Shown here: one piece after another, positions 1 to 6,983 of the stretch
How the letters are laid out: each line of letters opens with the position of its first letter
How positions within the stretch are numbered: the stretch's first letter is position 1
Assembly (NCBI GenBank): GCA_017521025.1
Contig: JAFXEB010000033.1
Location: 120,773 to 184,772, forward strand
Direction of reading: 5' to 3'
DNA: 64,000 nucleotides
Source: Clostridia bacterium
Lineage (GTDB): Bacteria; Bacillota; Clostridia; Oscillospirales; CAG-382
The notes under the pieces: generated by a model
The model's input: the letters and a program-made list of their open reading frames with translations, nothing else
What the model was told of the DNA's origin: nothing
Databases searched by the model: none
Made by a program: the position numbers and the translations under genes

Positions 1-419
1 AGACACATACGGAGTAGCATATTTACGAAATTCTGCATCTGTGTAATATCGTTGGTAAGCCTTGTTACCAGCGAGCCTGTGCGGAATTTGTCTATATTGG
101 AGAAGGAAAAGCTTTGTATCTTCTTGTATGCGTCAAGCCTGAGGTCGGAGGCAAAGCCCACCGATGCCTTGGCACCGTAATATGCGCCGCCCACACCGCC
201 GAGGAGCATAAGCACCGCAGTTGCGCCCATCAGACCTGCCATAAGAGCTATATAGGCAACACCGTTGCCCTCCCCTATTTTTTCACCAACGCCGCCGTTG
301 ATTATCTCGGCAAGGAATTTGGGCAACAGCACCTCGCCCACCACCTCGACTATCATACAAAGAGGGCCTAAGATAAACGCCCACTTATACGGCTTGACGT
401 ATTTCATCCATTTTCTCAA
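1..419 (-). CDS. ABC exporter transmembrane/ATPase subunit, N-terminal part (cut by window edge)
   Basis: Only the first ~139 codons are present. They read as the start of an ABC-exporter transmembrane domain: a basic start, a hydrophobic helix (residues ~13-35), a second helix near 60-80, then the cytoplasmic-loop pattern RLDAYKKIQSFSFSNIDKFR and SLVTRLTNDI, which is typical of half-transporters of the MsbA/LmrA (type IV) family. No ATG fits the gene start; TTG at 419 follows a GAGG ribosome site 11 nt upstream, and an in-frame ATG at 407 is the alternative. The gene starts 8 nt after the MarR stop, so the two form the common MarR-ABC multidrug exporter operon. The substrate cannot be told. 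Confidence 0.85.
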   Translation of the reverse strand, partial: MRKWMKYVKPYKWAFILGPLCMIVEVVGEVLLPKFLAEIINGGVGEKIGEGNGVAYIALMAGLMGATAVLMLLGGVGGAYYGAKASVGFASDLRLDAYKKIQSFSFSNIDKFRTGSLVTRLTNDITQMQNFVNMLLRMC

Positions 420-427
420 GTTGTATC

Positions 428-898
428 TTACCTCTTTTCCACTGCTTCTGCCATATTTTTTTGCATACGCTCAAAAAAGCCATAGAGGGTCGCTATTTCC
501 TCATCGGAAAAGCCCTCAAGCATAGTGCTGTCAACGCTATCAAAGAACGCACGGGACTTTACTGCCACATCTTCACCCTTTTCGGTGAGCAGGATCAGAT
601 TGACACGGCTGTCATCTGCATAGGGAGAGCGCTTTACAAAGCCGCCTGCCACCAGCTTGTTTATCATAACGGTTATGGCCGCAGGGCTTACGTCCATATA
701 CTTTGCCAGCTCTTTTTGAGAAAGGCCGCCCTCCTTGCCGTGGAGATGCATTATCATCTTATGCTGACTGCGGTGGAGACCAAAGCTTGCCGCATTGTAG
801 GCAAAAGCCTCTCTGTGCATTCTGTTGGCCTTGATAAATAGCCCTATAACTTTCTTAATAAATGTGGTTCTGTCCATATTGTCTGCCATTTTCGGCAC
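428..898 (-). CDS. MarR family transcriptional regulator
   Basis: 156-aa winged-helix repressor. Residues ~55-120 carry the MarR core: a helix-turn-helix (LSQKELAKYMDVSPAAITVM) and a wing with the D-x-R motif (YADDSRVNLILLTEKG). Long N- and C-terminal helices would form the dimer interface. It is the first gene of a two-gene unit with the ABC exporter and has its own strong promoter and palindromes upstream, so local autoregulation and exporter control is the likely role. The first ATG (898) has GGAGG 4 nt upstream; an in-frame ATG (MADN) nearby is an alternative. The ligand is unknown. Confidence 0.9.
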   Translation of the reverse strand: MPKMADNMDRTTFIKKVIGLFIKANRMHREAFAYNAASFGLHRSQHKMIMHLHGKEGGLSQKELAKYMDVSPAAITVMINKLVAGGFVKRSPYADDSRVNLILLTEKGEDVAVKSRAFFDSVDSTMLEGFSDEEIATLYGFFERMQKNMAEAVEKR

Positions 899-910
899 CT
901 CCGTAAAAAT

Positions 911-952
911 TTAACGTGTATAAATTTAATGCGTTAACAGTTACTATGTTAA
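911..952 (-). promoter_or_regulatory. Palindromic operator candidates for the MarR regulator
   Basis: TTAACA-N7-TGTTAA (934-952) touches the -10 box and covers the expected start site. A second pair, TTAACG (911-916) and CGTTAA (932-937), lies in the leader. TTAA-rich dyads over the start site fit MarR autorepression; binding is inferred. Confidence 0.5.
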
Positions 953-980
953 GTATATTATTTATATACGCCTTTGTCAA
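952..980 (-). promoter_or_regulatory. Sigma-A promoter of marR-ABC operon
   Basis: On the minus strand, TTGACA (980-975), a 17-nt spacer and TATACT (957-952). Both hexamers are near consensus with ideal spacing. Confidence 0.8.
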
Positions 981-1021
981 TAGCGGTGAGCAGTATTTTA
1001 TCGGCTGAAAGCAAATTTTTC

Positions 1022-1057
1022 AAAAAAAGAGGTCAGCAGTTCAAAACCGCCGACCTC
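1022..1057 (-). terminator. Terminator after the pyridoxal kinase gene
   Basis: A GAGGTC-based stem of about 13 bp with two mismatches (1029-1057), followed on the minus strand by a run of seven T. It separates the kinase gene from the MarR promoter. Confidence 0.8.
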
Positions 1058-1076
1058 GTGCTCACATTATACGCTT

Positions 1077-1907
1077 TTACAGCTTGGCTACGAGTGAGGG
1101 GATCGCCGCCTCGAAATCTACGCCATAGCTGTTGCTTTCGGGATTCTTCATAGTAAGGTCTATGCACTCAACGGTATAGTCCACCGCCACCGTCAGCGCC
1201 TTCTCCATACCCATACCTCTTACCAGTCCTCCAAGGAAGGAGGAGGAGAAGATGTCACCCGTACCGTGATAGCTTACGGGGAGATGGGTGTTGAAGTAAC
1301 TGAAATAGTTGCCCGTGCGGCTGTCATACGCCATAACGCCAAGTCTGCCCTTTTCAAAGCTTACGCCCGTTATTACCGCAGATGGGCAACCGAGACCGCA
1401 CAGCTTTTTAAGCATATCCTTTATATAGGCTTCGTCATAGTTGTCGCCTACATAGGGCACGTCCAGCATAAAGGACGCCTCGGTAAGGTTGGGCACTATC
1501 ACGTCTGCCTTACCGCAAAGTGCCGCCATGCCTGCGGCGAACTCCTTGGTAAAGCCGGGATAAAGCTTGCCGTGGTCTGCCATTACAGGGTCAACTACGG
1601 CTATTGCACCGTCTTTTTTCATATCGTCAAACATCTCGCCAACTATCTCAAGCTGCTCCTTGGAACCGAGGTAGCCTGTATAGACGGCATCGTATCTGAT
1701 GCCCTCCTTTTTCCAATGAGCGAGGATGGGACGGATATCATCTGTAAGGTCACGGAAGGTATAGCCCCTGAACATAGTATGAGTGGAGAGCACAGCCGTG
1801 GGAACAACGGCGCACTCAACGCCCATAGCGGAGATAATAGGCAGTGCTACGGTAAGTGAGCACTTACCAAGGCAGGATATATCCTGCACGGTTACGATTC
1901 TTTTCAT
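1077..1907 (-). CDS. Pyridoxamine/pyridoxal kinase (PfkB/ribokinase fold)
   Basis: 276 aa, the usual length for PdxY/PdxK kinases that phosphorylate B6 vitamers to PLP/PNP in the cytoplasm. Visible motifs: the N-terminal substrate strand (VQDISCLGKCSLTVALP), the central VVDPVMAD (104-111), PNLTEA (139-144), and the anion hole with catalytic Asp, HGTGDIFSSS (214-223, Asp218). Starts at ATG directly before KRIVTVQD. It lies 36 nt after the AI-2E permease gene and ends at a terminator, so the two are probably co-transcribed. No PLP-synthesis genes are adjacent, which suggests a salvage role. Confidence 0.88.
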   Translation of the reverse strand: MKRIVTVQDISCLGKCSLTVALPIISAMGVECAVVPTAVLSTHTMFRGYTFRDLTDDIRPILAHWKKEGIRYDAVYTGYLGSKEQLEIVGEMFDDMKKDGAIAVVDPVMADHGKLYPGFTKEFAAGMAALCGKADVIVPNLTEASFMLDVPYVGDNYDEAYIKDMLKKLCGLGCPSAVITGVSFEKGRLGVMAYDSRTGNYFSYFNTHLPVSYHGTGDIFSSSFLGGLVRGMGMEKALTVAVDYTVECIDLTMKNPESNSYGVDFEAAIPSLVAKL

Positions 1908-1943
1908 TTTTTTGTAAACCTTCTTTCTTGCCGGTTGTATTGG

Positions 1944-3260
1944 TTATTCCTCGTCATCGTCATCCTCGGCGTTTTCGGAGGGTGGGTCTGCGTAATTTAA
2001 CTTCTTGCGGCGGCGCTCCTTACGGCGCTCGGCACGCTCTCTGCGGCGGCGCTCACGCTTTTCCGCCTGCTGGCGTTGTTTTTCACGCTCGGCTCGGTCA
2101 AGGGGAGACTCCACCACTATCTCCTTGGCGGTAAGGCGTACGTCTGCACCCTCCTTGATAAGCGTATAGATAACGGCGGTAAGGGGGATGAAGAAAATGA
2201 TACCGAAGATACCCATAAGCTCGCCGCCCAGCAGTGCCGCAAACAGTGTCCATATAGCGGGCAGACCTACGGAGCCGCCCACAACGTGGGGGTATATAAA
2301 CTGCCCCTCAAGCTGCTGTACCACAAGGAACGCCACAAGGAATATGAGCGCCTGCACGGGACTGATAAGAAGTATAAGCACTACGCCGAGGGCGCAGGAC
2401 ATAAAAGCACCCACATAAGGTATAAGAGCAAACAGACCCGTAAGCACGCAGATTATACCTGCATAGGGCAGGCGCAGAACGGTCATTGCCACGTACAGTA
2501 TCAGCGCAAGCATCAGCGCATCAAGGCATTGGCTGGAGATATAGCTTGTAAAGGTCTTGAAAAACAGACTGCCTATATGGCAGGTCTTATCCGCAAATTT
2601 TTTGGGAGTGTAGGCATAGATAAGCTTGCGGAACTGAACGTTAAGCTTCTTTTTGCCCGTTATCATATAGATAGAGAACACTATACAGGAGAAGGTGGTT
2701 ATGAATATGCTGACGGTGGTGCCTGCGGCAGAGACCACAGTATCCATAATCTCTGTAGAGCTGAAGGAGATATAGTTTTTAAGATAATCAAAAAGCTTTG
2801 TTATGTTGAAATTGGTAACGAACTCCTCAGCGCTGGCTACGTCAACACCCATATCCACAAGGAACTCTCTTATCTTAGGATATGCGGCCTCAGCCGATGC
2901 GGCGATATCCATAGCGGACTTGGTTATATCGGGCGCCATATAGTTTATGAACAGGGTGATAAGTCCTGCTATTACGCCCACCGTGAGTATCAGGCTCAGA
3001 TAGGTGTTCAGCGTATGTCTGACCTTGATACGGCACTTTCTTTGTACAAAGGAAAAGAAGCGTTCAAACGCCTTCATAGGCACGTTAAGGACAAAGGCAA
3101 GGCAGGCGCCTGCAAAAAGAGGCGTTAGGTAGCTTATTATTGTAAGCATAAAGGACAAAACCTCTTTAAAGTTCCAAAGGCCCACGAACAAAGCAACAGA
3201 GGACAAGGCGATAATGAGCACCTGCTTGAAGCTTAGCCTGCTGTTTTCGTTGTTTTCCAT
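1944..3260 (-). CDS. AI-2E family transporter (PerM/YdbI-like permease)
   Basis: 438-aa polytopic membrane protein with about eight hydrophobic segments between residues 10 and 370 and the family C-terminal block (FLVVQQLEGQFIYPHVVGGS, GLPAIWTLFAALLGGE). Members export varied small molecules or sodium; the AI-2 name is historical, so no substrate is assigned. The last ~55 residues form a highly charged Arg/Lys/Glu tail ending in an acidic patch. The start ATG has AAGGCGG upstream and its own promoter at 3329-3357. The pyridoxal kinase gene follows on the same transcript. Confidence 0.85.
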   Translation of the reverse strand: MENNENSRLSFKQVLIIALSSVALFVGLWNFKEVLSFMLTIISYLTPLFAGACLAFVLNVPMKAFERFFSFVQRKCRIKVRHTLNTYLSLILTVGVIAGLITLFINYMAPDITKSAMDIAASAEAAYPKIREFLVDMGVDVASAEEFVTNFNITKLFDYLKNYISFSSTEIMDTVVSAAGTTVSIFITTFSCIVFSIYMITGKKKLNVQFRKLIYAYTPKKFADKTCHIGSLFFKTFTSYISSQCLDALMLALILYVAMTVLRLPYAGIICVLTGLFALIPYVGAFMSCALGVVLILLISPVQALIFLVAFLVVQQLEGQFIYPHVVGGSVGLPAIWTLFAALLGGELMGIFGIIFFIPLTAVIYTLIKEGADVRLTAKEIVVESPLDRAEREKQRQQAEKRERRRRERAERRKERRRKKLNYADPPSENAEDDDDEE

Positions 3261-3328
3261 ATATCAAACCGCCTTTCTTCAGGAGGATAAGTATGCTGAC
3301 GAGGGGATAATCTACCCCTGTTGATTTG

Positions 3329-3357
3329 ATTATAACACCCGTTTTTTCTTTTTGCAA
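3329..3357 (-). promoter_or_regulatory. Sigma-A promoter of the AI-2E permease gene
   Basis: Minus strand TTGCAA (3357-3352), 17-nt spacer, TATAAT (3334-3329). It diverges from the ribU promoter. Confidence 0.7.
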
Positions 3358-3389
3358 CATATATTTACATATTTTCCTTCCATTGCTTA

Positions 3390-3418
3390 TTGACAGAAAT
3401 GCAGCGAGATGCTATAAT
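3390..3418 (+). promoter_or_regulatory. Sigma-A promoter of the FMN riboswitch-ribU transcript
   Basis: TTGACA (3390-3395), 17-nt spacer, TATAAT (3413-3418): full consensus. The aptamer begins about 13 nt after the -10 box. Confidence 0.85.
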
Positions 3419-3430
3419 ATATACCGTAGC

Positions 3431-3556
3431 AAGGCTTCGGGGCAGGGTGAGATTCCCTACTGGCGGTAAAGTCCGCAAACGTGCGTCTTATATGGCGGCG
3501 CACGCCGACTCGGTGCAAGTCCGAGACCAACGGTTACAGTCCGGATGGAAGATGGC
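3431..3556 (+). ncRNA. FMN riboswitch (RFN element)
   Basis: The conserved RFN core is readable: GGCTTCGGGGCAGGGTGA near 3433, TTCCCTACTGGCGGTAAAGT, then GTCCGCAAAC, GACTCGGTGCAAGTCCGAGA and CAGTCCGGATGGAAGATGGC ending near 3556. It sits between a consensus promoter and a terminator hairpin just ahead of ribU, so it should act as an FMN-off switch by transcription termination. Confidence 0.95.
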
Positions 3557-3601
3557 TTTTGCGGTTTTTTAGGCGTTCCTGCGCCGTAACCACACTGTTT
3601 T

Positions 3602-3646
3602 ACCCGAAAAGGCTTTTTGCTTTTTACGGGTATTTTTCTTTTTTCG
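3602..3646 (+). terminator. Riboswitch-controlled terminator ahead of ribU
   Basis: Hairpin ACCCG-AAAAGGC/GCTTTTT-CGGGT (3602-3631) followed by a T-rich tract (3632-3645), directly upstream of the ribU ribosome site. It is the expression platform of the FMN aptamer. Confidence 0.85.
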
Positions 3647-3661
3647 GAGGTGCATAGAAAA

Positions 3662-4324
3662 TTGAAGACCAACATCAAAAAAATCACTGCTGCGGCTATC
3701 CTTGCCGCCCTTGCCTTTGGCATTTCTGCACTTTGCAACGTGGTGCCTATTACTCTGGTGCCCTCTTTGGGATTCTTGCACTATGACGGCAAGGATGTGC
3801 TTATAGCTATATGCGGCTTCATATTCGGGCCTTTACTTGCCATTGCCGTAAGCCTTGTAGCGGCACTTATCGAGCTTGCCATAAGCTCTACGGGACTTAT
3901 CGGTATGGTTATGAACTTCCTTTCCAGTGCCATATTTGCCTGCACCGCCGCAATCATCTATAAGGCTATGAAGAACATAAAGGGAGCTATTGTGGGACTT
4001 GTATGCGCTACCGTGCTTACCACAGCCTTTATGCTGGGGTGGAATTACCTTATCACGCCCTTGTATATGGGCATCAGCCGAAGCGCCGTTGCCGCACTTC
4101 TCGTGCCTGCCTTTTTACCCTTTAACCTTATCAAGAGCGGTATAAACACGGGCATCACGCTGATTGTTTACAAGCCGGTTGTCACCGCACTAAGGAAGGG
4201 CGGTCTTGTAAACGAGCGTGGAAGCAAGGCACCCACCGTTAAATCGGGTCTGACTGCTCTTATCACGGGGCTTATCACCCTCGGCGTGTGTATCGGTGCG
4301 GCATTGTATTTCAAAAACGCATAG
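3662..4324 (+). CDS. ribU: Riboflavin ECF transporter S component RibU
   Basis: 220-aa membrane protein with about six hydrophobic helices, the pattern of riboflavin-specific S components that bind substrate and dock with the shared EcfAA'T module (not encoded here). Family-like features: KKITAAAILAALAFGIS in helix 1, LHYDGKDVLIAICGFIFGP, and NFLSSAIFACTAAIIYK. I place the start at TTG 3662 because GGAGG lies at 3646-3650; an upstream in-frame start would overlap the terminator hairpin. The FMN riboswitch independently supports the riboflavin assignment. The C-terminal ~20 residues include one extra hydrophobic segment. Confidence 0.92.
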   Translation: MKTNIKKITAAAILAALAFGISALCNVVPITLVPSLGFLHYDGKDVLIAICGFIFGPLLAIAVSLVAALIELAISSTGLIGMVMNFLSSAIFACTAAIIYKAMKNIKGAIVGLVCATVLTTAFMLGWNYLITPLYMGISRSAVAALLVPAFLPFNLIKSGINTGITLIVYKPVVTALRKGGLVNERGSKAPTVKSGLTALITGLITLGVCIGAALYFKNA

Positions 4325-4338
4325 CAAAAATGTATAGC

Positions 4339-4380
4339 AAAAACGGGTTGTAAAGAACAAAATCTTTACAACCCGTTTTT
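4339..4380. terminator. Bidirectional terminator between ribU and pepV
   Basis: An 18-bp perfect stem (4339-4356 with 4363-4380) and 6-nt loop; the arms begin and end in A5/T5, serving both convergent genes. Confidence 0.9.
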
Positions 4381-4390
4381 AGTTGATATT

Positions 4391-5785
4391 TCAGATAAGA
4401 CCTGCTATTTTCGCTATGGAGAGCACGAATATCTCCACGCTCTTTTCAAACTCGGCAACGCTGAGATACTCGTCACGGTCGTGAGCCTTGCCCCTGCCCT
4501 CGCCAAGGAGACCTCTGTACCTTGCTATGGTACTGCCGAATGCAACCGTATTGGGGAAGCTGCGTGCATAGGTGCCGCCACCCATAGTATACGGCTTGCT
4601 GTCCTCACCCGTTACAAAGGCGCAAGCATCGGTAAGCGCACGGATCTCTGCCTTATCGGGGTCGAAGCAGTAGCCGTCGGAATGGCTGTCCTTAACAAGA
4701 GTGCCGCCGAAGGCTGCGGCATATTTCTCTGCATTTGCCCTTATGGTATCCCAGCTACCTGAACGGGGATAGCGAATATTGAAATTCTGAACGAGAAAGC
4801 CGTCTACGTTCTTGAGCAGACCGCCGACGCAGGTGAGATACCCCATCAAGGGAGTGCTGTCTGCAATACCAAGATTGTTGCCCAGATAGTCGCCGCAGGT
4901 TTTTACCATAAAGCGAAGGCTGTTTTCGAGCTCTGCCGAAAGGCTTAGGTTTTCGAGAAGATAGGTGGCAAGCAGAGCTATTGCACTTACACCCTCCTCG
5001 GGCATAGCGGCGTGGGCGGTCTTGCCCGTGGCGGTCACTGTTGCCTTTCCGTCAGCATAGCTTATGCTGATGCCCTCGGCAGAGGGGAGACTGTCGACAG
5101 CTATGTTTTTAATAACTGCCACCGCCTTACCTGCCACGGCGTTGGTAACGGTGCCACCCGTAAAGCTTTCCAGATCTCCACTCAGCGGAGCCAGTCTGAT
5201 ATCAAGCTTGCCTATGCCCTTTTCACCCGTACAAACGGGAAACTCACTGTCGGGTGTGAAAGAAAAGAAGGGCGCCTTATGACTTTTCAGGAAATAGGGT
5301 AGATCGTTCATGCCCCTTTCCTCATCGCCGCCCACTATAAGACGGAGGGAAAAAGGAAGCTCTATGCCTGCATCCTTAAAAAAGCGCATAGCGTAAAGGG
5401 CGGCAACGGCAGGTCCCTTATCATCCTCGGTGCCCCTGCCAATAAGCAAGCCGTTTTCCACCGTAAGCTGATAGGGAGGATAGCTCCACCCCTCGCCCGC
5501 AGGTACCACGTCCACATGGGCGACCATGCCAAGCTCCTCTGCCTTATCGCCGTAAACAACGCTGGCGCAGTAATAATCGTGGTTTTCGGTGGCGAAGCCG
5601 TAGCCGCCGCCAATTTCCAGCATTTTGTCGATAGCCTTGGCGCTACCCTCTCCAAAGACGTATTTGCCTACGGGGTCTGCGCCCACGCTTTCAATAGCTA
5701 TAAGGCTGCCGAGGTCGGCAACATACTCCTCACGCTTGCTCTGTATATACTCCTGCACCTTGCCGTGCATGCTTTCCATACTCAA
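4391..5785 (-). CDS. pepV: M20 family dipeptidase PepV
   Basis: 464-aa cytoplasmic zinc dipeptidase of the PepV/Sapep group, hydrolysing dipeptides with broad specificity. Metal-site motifs are intact: AHVDVVPAGEGW (His90, Asp92), GRGTEDDKGP (Asp121/122), GGDEERGMNDLPYFL (general-base Glu155 and metal Glu156) and a C-terminal GGGTYARSF loop. Start: TTG at 5785 has an AGGGGG site 9 nt upstream; ATG 5779 is the alternative. It is the last gene of the DivIVA-like/fumarase-beta/pepV unit, 6 nt after the preceding stop. Confidence 0.92.
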   Translation of the reverse strand: MSMESMHGKVQEYIQSKREEYVADLGSLIAIESVGADPVGKYVFGEGSAKAIDKMLEIGGGYGFATENHDYYCASVVYGDKAEELGMVAHVDVVPAGEGWSYPPYQLTVENGLLIGRGTEDDKGPAVAALYAMRFFKDAGIELPFSLRLIVGGDEERGMNDLPYFLKSHKAPFFSFTPDSEFPVCTGEKGIGKLDIRLAPLSGDLESFTGGTVTNAVAGKAVAVIKNIAVDSLPSAEGISISYADGKATVTATGKTAHAAMPEEGVSAIALLATYLLENLSLSAELENSLRFMVKTCGDYLGNNLGIADSTPLMGYLTCVGGLLKNVDGFLVQNFNIRYPRSGSWDTIRANAEKYAAAFGGTLVKDSHSDGYCFDPDKAEIRALTDACAFVTGEDSKPYTMGGGTYARSFPNTVAFGSTIARYRGLLGEGRGKAHDRDEYLSVAEFEKSVEIFVLSIAKIAGLI

Positions 5786-5791
5786 AATCAG

Positions 5792-6319
5792 TTACCCCCT
5801 GTTATAAATACTGCCGCCGTAAACGTCGGTTGCCACGTACAGCGGAAACCTGTCAAAAACCAGCCGCTTTACCGATTCACAGCCAAGCTCCTCAAAGCCT
5901 ATCACCTCAAGGCTCTTTATATGACTTGCCGCCAGCGCACCTGCGCCGCCCAGTGCGGCAAAATAGGGTGCGCCGTACTTTATTATAGCCTCGGTCACCT
6001 CTTTACTGCGCACGCCCTTGCCTATGGTAGCGCCAAGCCCCAGAGCAATAAGCCGTGGGGTGAAGCTGTCCATACGGCAGGAGGTGGTGGGACCAAAGGA
6101 GCCGCACACCCTGCCCTCGGGCGTTTGGGTGGGACCTGCGTAATATATGACTGCACCTTTAAGGTCAAAGGGCAGCTCCCCTCCCTCATCAAGCAGCCTG
6201 CATATACGCTTATGGGCAGCGTCCCTTGCCGTGTATACTACGCCTGAAAGCTCAACCATATCCCCTGCCCTGAGCTTTGGGGAAAGGACAGACAGCTCGT
6301 CTGTGCATATCCTAATCAT
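5792..6319 (-). CDS. Class I fumarate hydratase beta subunit (Fe-S hydro-lyase, beta domain)
   Basis: 175-aa homologue of the beta region of the tartrate/fumarate Fe-S hydro-lyases, which pairs with a separate alpha subunit to hydrate fumarate to malate. Recognisable: GDMVELSGVVYTARDAAHKR, YYAGPT near 60, the GPTTSCRMD loop near 77-85, and GATIGKG. The alpha subunit normally sits directly upstream; here the upstream gene is DivIVA-like and overlaps by 8 nt, so the beta subunit stands alone in this window. It could pair with an alpha subunit elsewhere or act on another hydroxyacid such as tartrate. Confidence 0.85.
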   Translation of the reverse strand: MIRICTDELSVLSPKLRAGDMVELSGVVYTARDAAHKRICRLLDEGGELPFDLKGAVIYYAGPTQTPEGRVCGSFGPTTSCRMDSFTPRLIALGLGATIGKGVRSKEVTEAIIKYGAPYFAALGGAGALAASHIKSLEVIGFEELGCESVKRLVFDRFPLYVATDVYGGSIYNRG

Positions 6320-6845
6320 TCTTTACCAGCCTCTCAATAGCGGCGATAGCCTCCTCAAGCACTCGCTTGGTGTGGTCGAGACCTGCATTTATATTCTGAC
6401 TCTTTTGCCTGAGCACATCTGCGGCTCTGAGGGCAGAAGCAGCATCCTCCCTTGCCTTGGCGGCAACGGCGGCAACAGACTCCTCAGCCTTTTTGCGTGC
6501 CTCAGCCTCTATCCTCTGCTTGCTCTCCTCCGCCTCCGCTATTATCTGCGCAGAGCGGCTCTCGGCAAACAAAAGCTTTTCGCCCATACGTGCGCAAAGC
6601 TCGTCATACTTGGCGGTTTTATCCTTATTTTCAGCCTGTGCCGCCTCAAGCGCCGCCTCAAGCTCGGCTATTCTGGCGCTGTAGCTACGCTCCATAGCGT
6701 CCTTTTCGTTCATAAGGGTCTTTATAGCATCATTCTTTTCACCTATAGCATAGGCGTGGTCAGAGGTAAGCTGCATTATAAAACGCTGTACCTCATCCTT
6801 ATTATACCCCTTTTTAGCATCGCTGAAAACTACATCTACTGCCAT
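6312..6845 (-). CDS. DivIVA-domain coiled-coil protein
   Basis: 177 aa starting at ATG 6845 (GGAGG 7 nt upstream); longer in-frame extensions run through the promoter and are discounted. The N-terminus (VVFSDAKKGYNKDEVQRFI) resembles the DivIVA/GpsB membrane-targeting motif. Residues ~30-150 are almost wholly Ala/Glu/Lys-rich coiled coil. Relatives bind curved membranes and organise division or polar growth, but the match is limited to the N-terminal motif, so a precise role is not assigned. First gene of a three-gene unit with fumarase-beta and pepV. Confidence 0.75.
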   Translation of the reverse strand: MAVDVVFSDAKKGYNKDEVQRFIMQLTSDHAYAIGEKNDAIKTLMNEKDAMERSYSARIAELEAALEAAQAENKDKTAKYDELCARMGEKLLFAESRSAQIIAEAEESKQRIEAEARKKAEESVAAVAAKAREDAASALRAADVLRQKSQNINAGLDHTKRVLEEAIAAIERLVKND

Positions 6846-6873
6846 AGTAAACCTCCGATAGTTATTCGACATT

Positions 6874-6902
6874 ATTTTACCAAGTTTACACCTCTTTTTC
6901 AA
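6874..6902 (-). promoter_or_regulatory. Sigma-A promoter of the DivIVA-like operon
   Basis: Minus strand TTGAAA (6902-6897), 17-nt spacer, TAAAAT (6879-6874), 29 nt before the start codon. Confidence 0.6.
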
Positions 6903-6983
6903 GCCTTTTTTTATATTTTTTGATTTTTGGAGACAGACGGGCATATATATGGCATATACATGGCTTGGAAGGGCGGTGGCTTT

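Noticed and set aside
2076..3128. 350-aa plus-strand ORF
   Set aside because: Antisense to the AI-2E permease, no ribosome site, His/Lys/Tyr-rich composition typical of a shadow frame.
3166..3360. 64-aa minus-strand ORF upstream of the AI-2E permease
   Set aside because: It spans the promoter at 3329-3357 and overlaps the permease start; no ribosome site.
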